64,000 nucleotides of DNA from Brassica napus (Eukaryota; Streptophyta; Magnoliopsida; Brassicales; Brassicaceae), in assembly GCF_020379485.1 (NCBI RefSeq), contig NC_063448.1, positions 23,025,726-23,089,725 of the forward strand, read 5' to 3'. This document shows, in pieces, positions 1 through 9,850 of the stretch (its first letter is position 1; every line of letters starts with the position of its first letter). The notes beneath the pieces are model-generated. The model worked only from the letters and a program-made list of their open reading frames with translations. It ran no database searches and was not told where the DNA came from. The position numbers and the translations under genes are program-made.

Positions 1-1139
1 GGATTTAATGTTTAAAAATAATTTCAATTAAAAAAAACTAACCAAAAGCCCTTATTGTCATTTACTAGGAGTATCCAAACACTCTAGTAATTTTTAAAAA
101 ATGTATAACACTCTAGTAATAAACCAACTTTTCTTATACATTCTAGTAATTTTCTCTAAATTTAAAAGAACCAAGCAGTGTTGAAAGAGAAGAATATATA
201 AAACAGAAGAAAAGACGCATACTATTTATAGAAACAAACCAAATCCAAACAATTGACAATTCAAGTCCAATACTATCAATGGTATATACGTACATTATAT
301 AGTAATGTTTACATTCTGGACTTTGCTTTCAAACCTCTACAGTTATCAACGTAATTAGAGAAATGATCACGTGTTTAAAGCAACTGAGTCAAATCTGAAG
401 CTCAATTGGAGTAAAATTTAAAATGCAGAGAAATATAGGAAGATGACTTGGGGTCTTTTTAGAATATAAAACAGTAGAGGATTTGGGGGAGATGAAAAAG
501 TTTAGGATAATGAAAGGTCATTTAACTATTAAAAAAGACTTCTCATAGTACAATTTCTAAAACTAAAAGGTCTATAATTTGCATTTAAAAAATCTGAAAA
601 GATGTTGTAATTATTAAAGCAGAGGTATGGTGCATGTGAATTGAAGTAACTCATGTCTCATATTAATTGCACGGAGAAATAAAACACCAGAAGTCTGGTT
701 TCCGAATTGAGAAATTTCCGAGAAAGTTACCAAAACAAAATATTTAAAGGGTTTTACAAAAAATGTTACAAAAAATAGGTTTTACAAAAAAATAAGGGTT
801 TTAATTTTTTTGATGGGCTAATGCTTTAATTGAATTTTTTTGTTTGAATTGAATGTTGTTAATTGAAAATTTGATAACGTGTATTGATTATATATTTATA
901 ATATGTTATAAGTACAGGTTTTGCTACAATCCAAAAACTCTCATGTGAGAGAGATAGAATTGTTTTTGAGAAATCGAGTAACAGAAAAGCATACGTACAC
1001 AGAGTGGTTCTTGTTTGTATAAGTGCGTATAGATTTTATGATAATAAAACAATCGCAAGAAAGAAAAAAATCAGAAACCTGGGTATTGAAATCGTGACGG
1101 AATCAAGTCATGGGTCATTGATAACGTGTATTGATTATA

Positions 1140-1170
<31 letters not shown>

Positions 1171-1250
1171 TTTTCCTTGGCAAAAAAAAAAGTCATGGGT
1201 CATCCATTATTCTCCGAAATAATCACCACGGATCAGACAAAATTAACGAA
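1..1250. other. AT-rich intergenic DNA with no gene seen
   Basis: No coding region or mobile-element boundary could be supported here. The stretch is AT-rich and holds runs of A and T. A direct repeat of about 23 bases beginning TGATAACGTGTATTGAT occurs near 872 and again near 1120. The second copy runs into a (TA)n microsatellite at about 1137-1160, followed by a T-run. The short open frame at 1004-1222 reads through that microsatellite and is not credible as a gene. Confidence 0.6.
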
Positions 1251-1478
1251 GAAACAAACAAATACTAATGAAATTTCGCACAAGTAGTCGATGCGTAATT
1301 GGTCAACAGTTACTGTCCACACAATTCATAACTCTCTTAACTAATCTCAACAGTTACTGTCCACACAATCAGACAAAAAAAAATTAAAATACAAACATGT
1401 ATATTCTCTCTCCTATCTCCACTTTAGATTTTCATATTTATTTTCCCTAATTTCATCTTTTTCGACTTGATCTCTCAA

Positions 1479-1760
1479 CTCGTTGATTGTATCAAAAATC
1501 CGAGACCACCACTGTGTTCCTCTCGATGAAACGAAGCCGTAGCTCCCAACCACGCATCAAACAGAGCTCATACACATTTGTAATCATCGTGAGAAGCTTC
1601 TCATTTCGATAGAATTTTGACTCAATGTCTCAGCTCGTTGATCGTATCAAAATTCTGAAACCATAACCGTGTTCCTCTCAACGAAGCGAAGCCGTAGCCA
1701 CCAACCACGCCTCAAACAGAGCTCATATGCACCTATAGTCACCGTGAAAAGCTTTAGTGG
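1479..1760. repeat. Tandem direct duplication, unit about 155 bp
   Basis: Two diverged copies of one segment lie head to tail, beginning CTCGTTGATTG at 1479 and CTCGTTGATCG at 1634. Both share CGAAGCCGTAGC, CCAACCACGC and CAAACAGAGCTCATA in the same order. Similar GTCCACACAA motifs occur just upstream (about 1315 and 1357). Open frames exist on both strands to about 2060, but none resembles a family I recognise, and the copies have already diverged in every frame. It may be a piece of a non-autonomous transposon. Confidence 0.6.
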
Positions 1761-2149
1761 ATCCGAGATGAATCGAAAAGGGACAGGGAGAATGTCTTGG
1801 CATTTGTCAAAAAGCATATGTCGTCGACGCCGCAGTTTCAGTGGAGAATGTCTTGGGAGAGGGAGGAAGAAGCAGGAGGATAGGTAGGGACGACGATGGT
1901 GAACAGGTCCGAGCTCCAGTGTGGAGAGGACGACGTGACATCGAGCTCTCGTGATGTGGACAGAGGATGTGTGGATGTGATCGGTGTGGACGGCAACTGT
2001 CCATTCAAACCTCGTACTTACAAACATGTATATATGATCCATCCATAAGTATCCATCCACAAGAACTTGTCCACGTGGTTACTATCAGCTTACGTAATGT
2101 TTTGACGTTTTTTGTTGTTTCCAGCTTAACTAACTGTAAAATTATTTAA

Positions 2150-3090
2150 AGATGGAGACAATAATGATTTCGATAGGAGCTATACTAAATTTTTTGAATT
2201 GAATAGTCTCTTGAATCTTTATTTCTCAATATGTGGGAGGGAAGATGAAGATTGAACATGTATTCATAATCCGTCCACAATCGTCTGTCCACAAGAACTT
2301 TTGTGCTTTTCATAGTAAAAGTTATTGAACTTGTATTTTTGCATTATCATTTGAATAACACCATCCATTGTACTTCATATACTCCACCTAGCTCATCCAC
2401 TAAGTTCACAAATCGCTTGTACACATCTATTTCTTAAGGCACATCCATGTATCTACATCCACGTTTCGCTTGTTCTCATTTGTCTTTATGCTTGAACTAG
2501 CCAAAAATCTAAAAGATCTTAAGAAAATCTGAAAACTCAAACTTGAACGAGTTTCCATCCATGAATTTTCAAATCTATATTTTTCGAGTTCATGTTGTTA
2601 TTTCTATGTTTCTCTGTCCACGCCTTCTTCATCCATGTGTTTCCATTTACGTCTTTCTTGTCTATATGTTTCCGTAAGAAAATTAAAATATAGAAATTGT
2701 ATATTAAAATGGATGTTAAAATGTAGAAAATAAAAAGTTATAATTTATGGTATTAAATAAAGTTGATTTATATATCTTTAACTTTTGAAAACAAGCAAAT
2801 ACAAATGAAGGTGAATGAAGAATAATAATTATATAAAAAATCGTATTTCTCTTTCTCCCCAACTAAGAACCATTCCATCAAAATTTTAGTTAGCTTAGGG
2901 TTGATTTCTTAGAAACAATATCCTTCTACTTACACAAAAGCAAGGTTATTTTTGTCTAGAAAGGGACACCTATCCATACAAAGTACACACAAAGTGTGTC
3001 GAAGACACAATGTGTCTTTAAATGAAAAGAGAAGACAGAAAGTGTCTTTCTGTGTAAGTCTCTCTTTAAATAATATAAAAATTACGGATG
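2150..3090. other. Gene-free AT-rich stretch
   Basis: No credible gene is seen. The sequence contains many short CATCCAC and GTCCAC words (about 2260-2640). Near 2985-3050 there is a local imperfect palindrome made of AAGTGTGTC and GACACAATGTGTC words. I cannot assign it to a named repeat. Confidence 0.5.
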
Positions 3091-3093
3091 TTC

Positions 3094-3712
3094 TTGATAT
3101 CAACTGATTTTCATAGCTTTAACCCTATCATTTCTCTTGTTTTGGGTTCATCTTGCATACAATTAAGTGCATTTAGTGTCCCTGCATCTGCATTTGCATT
3201 GTGGAACCTTTGGAGCAGGTATTCAGGTGAAATGGAGCAAAATGGAGAGATTGTGGTCGCTATAGTCGCCACTGGGAGCTTCTTTTTCGTCTTCAGAACA
3301 TGTCTAGCGGCCTAGGTAGGGCCCGCTAGGAGAAACCGCTAGATTCTTCTGACTCTCGCGGTGTGGGTTTGGCCGCTGATTCTGACCGCTGTGCCCTGGA
3401 TTAAATGGAATTTATTGGAGTTTCCTTGGGTTTTCTCCGTCTTTCTCCAGCGGCCAAGGTAGAGGCCGCTAGAGGTGGCCGCTGTGGAGCTGTTGTTTTA
3501 GCTGTCTTGGCAGAGACCGCTAGCCAGGCCGCTAGTACATTCCTGCGACGACAATCTCTCCATTTTGCTCCATTTCACCTGAATACCTGCTCCAAAGGTT
3601 CCACAATGCAAATGCAGATGCATGGACACTAAATGCACTTAATTGTATGCAAGATGAACCCAAAACAAGAGAAATGGTAGGGTTAAAGCTATGAAAATCA
3701 GTTGATATCAAC
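3094..3712. repeat. Inverted pair of gypsy LTR 5' segments, head to head
   Basis: The stretch from TTGATATCAACTGATTTTC near 3094 to about 3257 recurs as its reverse complement at about 3548-3712. The two arms of roughly 165 bp flank a 290-bp centre rich in AGCGGCC words. On the minus strand the right arm follows a purine-rich tract (read from about 3726: GTTTGGGGGAG) and then TTGATATCA. That is the order of polypurine tract then LTR start in Ty3/gypsy elements of the Athila/Tat type. The left arm is the same LTR start in the opposite orientation. The open frames in the arms are therefore LTR sequence, not genes. Confidence 0.65.
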
Positions 3713-5100
3713 TCCCCCAAACTTGTCCTTTACTTGTCCACAAGTAAACTTTCAAAAATAATCAAGAGGAAGAGGTTTGAAGGTGGGGACTCATCACCAA
3801 AACAAACTCTTCTTAGCCTTCAACATGATATCCTTGCATAATCATATCAAATAGCTAGAGCAATAACTTTTTCCAACTCTAACTTCTCTAGGCCTATCTT
3901 AACTCCTTTGATCTCTACACTCATTATCATGGATCCACAAACAAACAAATCAACCAACTCTCACATTCATTTAGCAAAATCAACCAGGATGAAGGCCGCT
4001 ACACTCCCCTTACTAGCGGTTGCTCCTAGCGGTTTTAAACAAGGTCGCTGCAGTCACTTAACCTAAAGTGATTTCGTGTTTTTAACCTCCTAGTACAAAT
4101 AGTCTTTGTCTTGATTAAGAAATGACATCCTTTTATCCATTGTAAAACACTGAAACCTTTGGGATCTTTGGAGTTTATGCAATTAGTACTTACATTCTCT
4201 TGTTTACTTGTGATTATCTCTTCTTCTATTTTGATTATGCTTTCATCTATCATGGGTCTAAGTGTGATCAAAATGATTAGTGAGTAGTCATCTTTGGATT
4301 CATGGGTTAGGATGATTAGGATGATTAAGTGATGATTTAGAATGTTTAGAGTAGATTAATATGTTTCCTTGCTTGATTGAGTGATCTTAATGCTAATCTA
4401 GAGTTGGTCATTTTAGATTAGAAATCTAGACATTTCATTGCCCGAGAGGTGTTCGATGAAATGTCTAAGCCAACTCAACATGCTCTTAGCTTACCCTACC
4501 AAAGGCATTTGATCTTAGGGGAGTTTAGAAAGTTGAATGATCTGTTCTTAATGATTGCTTGATTGACACAAACCAAAGGAATTTGATGTTTGATCAATGA
4601 GAGTAAATGAACTTTTGTCTTGACAAAGAACTTGCTTAGAATTGTTATCTAGACTTAGAGAAATGTGTAGATTGAAACTTTGTTATTTTAGATTAAATCT
4701 TAGTCATCTGAAATCAATTTTCTACAGCCATGATTCATCCTTTATCCATTTCCTAGAAATTTGCTAGTTAATTGTGTTAGAATCTTGTTAGCCTGATCAA
4801 ATCACTTCATTACATTGAATGCACTTAGCTTAAGTATGAACCTGAATTCTCTTTGAATTGAAACACTTAGAAATGAATTATCTAAAATACTACTTTGATT
4901 TGAACCTTGGACCCTTGAAAAGTCCATTTCAGTTCTCGCTTAATCGGACGCCTTACCCGCGTTATCGAACAATATTATCACTTGATTTATTTGCGCGTGT
5001 GGATATGCAATTTGGTGAAAGGACAAGTGTCCCAGAGGTTCGTTTACCTTTCCCGGATGTGCGACTCATGTTTTCATTCCTTCGACCTATCCAAAAATAA
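3713..5100. mobile_element. Decayed gypsy (Athila/Tat-like) sequence
   Basis: Continuing from the purine-rich tract at 3713-3726, the sequence keeps AGCGGT/GGCCGCT words (about 3990-4040) and a CCCGAGAGGTGTTCGATGAA block near 4441. I associate this with non-coding regions of crucifer gypsy elements. No gag, protease, reverse transcriptase or integrase motif is readable, and no second LTR end or target duplication was found, so the outer limits are approximate. The open frames at 4035-4271 and 4858-5100 do not resemble known proteins. Confidence 0.45.
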
Positions 5101-5767
5101 AAAAGAGTTTATTTGTGAAAACAAGTTTTATAATTCACATTATTTCAGATATATTACATCATTTACTTACACGTATAAATCATAGAATTTCTTACATCAA
5201 GAGGCACTTTATCACTTTTCAATTACATCCAAAGCCACAATGCACTTGCAAGACACTTTCTCATGAGACCTACAGAAAGAATATACATATTTGCCTTAAA
5301 TGAAAAGAAAAATGAGATCTTTCTTAGACAAGATGAAAGATAAAGTGTGTTTCTTTATTATTGTTTACTCTACTTCTTAATATTTTGTTTTTTGTTTATT
5401 TTTAATTAAAAATACATATAGCAAATTTTGTTGATATAATAAATTATATTTTTTTATTCTCTATAATTTGATATCTACTTTGATATATTTTTTGTTATAT
5501 TTTAAAATCTATACTTGTACAGGTATTCAATGATTGTATTATGGATGAATGATATGTGGATGTTTGAAAAACATAGATAACTACATGTAGAATATAAGCA
5601 TGGAATTATGATTAAAATTCAAAATTCAGCATACTACATATCCACAACATAATCAAAATCTTCTCGCCCCCGTCCACAGACAAACATTGCTGTTGGAGTT
5701 GTGTCCTCAAGTTCAACTATTGTGGAGCTTGCTCTGATGAAGCTTCTGGAATTTTTACATTCATCTT

Positions 5768-5820
5768 CGTCCACGTATCACCCGTCCACGTATCACTCGT
5801 TCACGTATCATCCGTCCATG
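5768..5820. repeat. Short tandem repeat, 16-bp unit
   Basis: About three and a half copies of a unit CGTCCACGTATCACC occur in direct order with single-base differences. The same GTCCAC words are scattered in the neighbouring 5640-5860 and in the 1300-2650 region, so the two regions may derive from one repeat family. No gene is seen between 5300 and 6130. Confidence 0.7.
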
Positions 5821-6206
5821 CATTGAATGTCTATTAAGGGCAAAGTTGTCCACAGTTTATTGCTGGCCCACAACAAAGTGTCTCACATGTAAGAAGTGGC
5901 TCTGAGTGTAAAGAAAAGTCAAAAGTAGCCTAGAGAGTAATCAACTCTAAATCCTAACACTTAACGATCATTAATAGCATAATTACTCAATTATCACTCC
6001 ATATTTATATCTTAAAAGTCTTGAGTAATTAGTTTATAATTTTCATTTAGTAGGTATTCTTATACTAATTATAGGAAACAATAATCACCAATATTTAAAA
6101 GCGATAGTTACTCTCATAAACAATGTTTTGGAAATCGGACCGGACCGGTCGGTCGAACCGGGCCGACCGTGACTTGTTGAAGAAACTGAGTCTGGTTCGG
6201 TTTAAA

Positions 6207-6215
6207 ACCCGGATT
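6207..6215. repeat. Left target-site duplication ACCCGGATT
   Basis: Nine bases, ACCCGGATT, are repeated exactly at 7358-7366 on the other side of the element. Nine bases is the duplication length typical of Mutator-like elements. Confidence 0.85.
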
Positions 6216-7357
6216 AGAAAATTGCCAAAAATACCATTTTTAAAGTAGCATTTTTCATGTTTATACTAACCACTTTTACCCTCATCTTTAATGAAGGGTG
6301 AAAGACATTTATAACATTTTGACTAACTTTGACAAAAAAAACATATGGTTAACTAATCTAAACTTAAAACATCAACTCTAAACCCTAAACCATAAAACAT
6401 CAACCCTAAACCCTAAACTCCAAAACATCAACTCTAAATCCTAAACCCTAAACCATCAAATCTAAACCCTAAAACATCAACTCTAAACTCTAAATGTAAA
6501 CACTAAACGTAAACCCTAAACCCTAAATCTAAACTTAAAACATCAACTCTAAACCCTAAATCATCAACTCTAAACCCTAAACCATGAAACATCAACTCTA
6601 AAACCTAAACCCCGAAACATCAACTCTAAACACTAAACTCCAAACCTTCAAATCTAAACCCTAAAACATCAACCCTAAACCCTAAAACCCTAAACCTTCA
6701 AATCTAAACCTTAAAACATCAACTCTAAACCCTAAACGTAAACCCTAAACCCTAAAACCCTAAACCTTCAAATCTAAACCCTAAAACATCAACTCTAGTG
6801 TTTTAGGGTTTAGGGTTTAGGGTTTAGAGTTTAGGGTTTAAGGTTTAGAGTTTAGGGTTTAGAGTTTATGGTTAATTTTTTAGGGTTTAGGGTTTAGAGT
6901 TTAGAGTTTACTTTTTAGGGTTTAGGGTTTAGTGTTGATAGTTTAGGGTTTAGAGTTGAAGTTTAGGGTTTAGGGTTTAGAGTTGATGTTTTAGGATTTA
7001 GAGTTGAAGGTTTAGGGTTTAGGGTTTAGAGTTGATGTTTCGGGGCTTAGGGTTTAGAGTTGATGTTTCGGGGTTTAGAGCGTATTTCAAAACGAAACAC
7101 GGTTTAGGATTGATGGTTTAGGGTTTAGAGTTGAGTTTTAGGGTTTAGGGTTTGAATTTCGAAATAGTATAATTCGAAAAAAAAAATAAAAAAAATATTT
7201 TCTATTTTTTTTTTATTTTTATTTATTTAAATATTTATTCATTATATATATAAAGAACAAGGACATAAGAGTCTTTTGCCACTTAATGAAGAAGGTATTT
7301 TTGAAAATGTCACTCATGTGGTGGTAAAAATGAAAATGGTAAAGATGTAATTTCCCC
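6216..7357. mobile_element. Non-autonomous MULE-like foldback element with telomere-like core
   Basis: The element lies between perfect 9-bp duplications (ACCCGGATT). Its ends AGAAAATTGCCAAAAATACC and (reverse complement of the right end) GGGGAAATTACATCTTTACC are diverged terminal inverted repeats that continue inward for about 90 bp. The core is an inverted array: degenerate CCCTAAA-type units with AACATCAACTCTAAA spacers at about 6360-6795, then TTTAGGG-type units with GTTTAGAGTTGATG spacers at about 6800-7160. It encodes nothing. It belongs with the 300-bp relative at 20693-20992. The array is too degenerate and too clearly bounded to be a true telomere or a fusion scar. Confidence 0.85.
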
Positions 7358-7366
7358 ACCCGGATT
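7358..7366. repeat. Right target-site duplication ACCCGGATT
   Basis: Exact copy of 6207-6215, closing the insertion. Confidence 0.85.
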
Positions 7367-7841
7367 TGAGAAAACAATCGGTGAAACCGAGTAAAACCGG
7401 TGACCCGGTTTAACTTTAAAACCCGATTCTAAATAAATCAACATATAAACTAATGTCTTTTCAATTGTTATTAACTTTTAATATTTCATAATGAATGTTA
7501 ACTTTTACTATTTAATTGGTTTTCTTTTAATTCAATTTTTAAAAGAAAAATGTTAAAAAATCTATTTTTGACTCTCATATTCTATTCTCATTTTGTCATA
7601 TTCATAAAATTTAAGACTATTAGTTGTGTAAATAAATACGTAATTTAAGCCAATCATGTATCAAAGTTATAGAAAATAACATGAATATATGAACCGTTTG
7701 TATTTTCTAGTCCCGGAAAAAAAAATTTGTATCATAGTTTTAGAAAAGACCAATACATGAGATAATATAATATGATTTGACTTCAAAGTAAATTTCACAT
7801 AACTTTGCAAAATAAGAAAACCCTCTTGCCTTTAGGTTAAA

Positions 7842-9850
7842 CTAGGGGGTTTGTCCGCGCTTCGCACGGAATATTGTTTCATTGTTGTTAAGTATGATTT
7901 TTTGGATGATGTAATTATGTGGTCGTGTTTATTTGTTAACGGCATTATTTGGTATTTTATTGTGCTATGTATTAGATAGATGATAGTTTAATATATTATG
8001 TGTTTGTTTTTTCAATAATGTTTTGTTGTGTGTATAGTAGCACTTGTTAGTGGTGAAGTGAGTCTCTGATGTAAAACATATTGAATTTCAATAAGTTTGC
8101 ATTTAGGAATTTGTTGAACATCAAAATTGTATTTTATTTTTCATATTTTGGAACATTATTCTTGTAAGATGTTTTGTACTCTCTCCCCATAGTTTGACCT
8201 TGAGCCGTCACCATCTATGTATTCCGTTTACCTTTTCGGTGTAAACGGTGTGCAGTGCTTCTCACAATCAGCGGAAAAAGACTCACATTCGTGCTCTTGT
8301 TGTTCCTCGCCTTCTTCTCTTGTGAGATTATCTGGTATTTGTTGTAGATATGGTTTATGAGTTCGAACTTGTGCGGTTGTTTCTCACGGTGTAGGCTGTT
8401 CCGGTTAATAATGGCGCTCCTCTTCTTCCTTAAATATTGGCTTACGTTAGAAGCTGCATCTCCTTAGGTTGGGTCAGAATTTAGTCGTCTTGATGTTGTC
8501 TTCCTCGTCGTTGGTATGCTGTTGATAGTCTCTACTCGTTTTCAAGATCTTGTTTTTGGTGATCTGACTTCTATGCTCTTTTTCATAGCTCGGGGACGAT
8601 TCTATGGTTTACTGATTTTGTTTCGTCTCTCTTTTCCCTCTCTGTTTTCTCATCTCGTTGGAGCTTTCATCATTGCTCACATCTCTGGTGGCTCTTCCTT
8701 TTGCCATGTTTGCTAGTCCAGGTTTGGATAGTGATTTTCTCCGTGTATGCTTTATGGGTTTAGAAGGTTGTTTTAGGTCTCAAGCTTAGGATTTGGTTTC
8801 TCGGTGTTTGCCTCCCATTCTCCCTCTCCTCGGGTTGTTTCTTTTCTTCCCCTCCTTTCCTTGGTATAGGTGTGCAGAGTTAATCTCTTAGAGTTTTGGT
8901 CCCTTCTATCCAGAGCTTTGTGGTTCTTTGATGGCATGCGCAACTTGTCTATGTTTCTTTAGTTTGTGAGGTGTTTCTTACCTCTTAGCAGGTGGTTGTG
9001 TTTTTGGTAACTTAGGCATGTGTCTTGCTGCTTCATGGTGACTTTGGCATTCCGGTGATATTTCTTCCTCTGACTTCTTTCTTGGTTCTTTCGTTGGTGT
9101 TTGATCGCGATATTTTGTGTTCGGGGATTGCTTTGTCTCAGGTTTTATCTTTCTACCATTTTCTAACTTCTGTTTGTCCTGGCCAAGATACTCTATAGTA
9201 AAGTGAGGTAATTTAGTTTTCGTTCTTAATCTCATTTCGGCTCTGGTCTTTCATTAAATTAGTGTTACTATGACATTTTAGTTTTCTCTGAGACTGTGGA
9301 GGTTTTAAGTTTAAATTATGTGTTTTGCTCTAGTTTTTTCTTCTTAGTTTGATTATTTTATAATTTTTAATAATAAAATAAATATATAATTTGTAAATGA
9401 AATATTAGTAAATAGTAAAAAATAATAACTTAATGAAAGTTTATGTTATAGTTGGGACTAAATTAAATATTTAAAATATATTTTAATTATTTTTTATTCA
9501 TATTGAATTTTAATGATTAATACAATAGATTATTAGATTTTATGTGATGACGGTTAGTGTAAGAATGTTTAGATAGTTCACAATTAGAAAATAGCGGGCT
9601 AAATTGCAGTAATCTAAAAGAAGAAGGATCTAAAATGTAGAAAAAAATGAGGACGCATGTCATCAAACCCCTCATCTACATATCAAAAAAAGAGATGTTT
9701 AGATAGTTCACAATTAGAAAATGACGGGCTAAATTGCAGTAATCTAAAAGAAGAATGATCTAAAATGTATAAAAAAATGAGGACACGTGTCATTAAACCT
9801 CCATTTCACATATCAAAATAAAAGAAAGAAGTTTACTTTATATATATAGA
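7842..9850 (-). mobile_element. Non-autonomous Helitron, minus strand
   Basis: Read on the minus strand the element begins TCTATATATATAAAGT at 9850, preceded by A. It ends with CTAG at 7845-7842, followed by T, as Helitrons insert between A and T. About ten bases before the CTAG end lies a short hairpin, CCGTGCGAAGCGCGG on the minus strand (7855-7869), with one mismatch in the stem. No RepHel protein is encoded. The open frames at 8516-8716 and 8978-9235 do not resemble known proteins. The 2.0-kb length and the CGCGCTTCGC hairpin fit the common short crucifer Helitrons. Confidence 0.8.
9565..9821. repeat. Tandem duplication of 130 bp near the Helitron 5' end
   Basis: Two copies beginning ATGTTTAGATAGTTCACAAT at 9565 and 9695 share almost all bases, including CGGGCTAAATTGCAGTAATC and ATGAGGAC(G/A)C(A/G)TGTCAT. 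The duplication lies inside the Helitron, next to its 5' terminus. Confidence 0.85.

Larger units (their letters stand above)
6131..7432. mobile_element. Possible outer element split by the telomere-like MULE
   Basis: The flanks of the inner element carry CCGGACCGGTCGG and GGTTCGGTTT words on the left and AAACCGGTGACCCGGTTT words on the right. The left end GGAAATCGGACC resembles the reverse complement of the right end (GAATCGGGTTTT). This suggests an older small DNA element with C/G-rich subterminal repeats into which the element at 6216-7357 jumped. No outer target duplication was found. Confidence 0.35.

Noticed and set aside
3088..3720. Open frames sharing a SFNPTISLVLGSSCIQLSAF segment
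   Set aside because: The identical segment on both strands is the inverted LTR pair, not two genes.
6360..7160. True telomere, centromere-proximal array or chromosome fusion point
   Set aside because: Units are degenerate, arranged as an inverted pair, and enclosed by terminal repeats with a 9-bp target duplication.
9565..9821. CRISPR-like direct repeats
   Set aside because: Only two long units without spacers, inside a Helitron in a plant genome.
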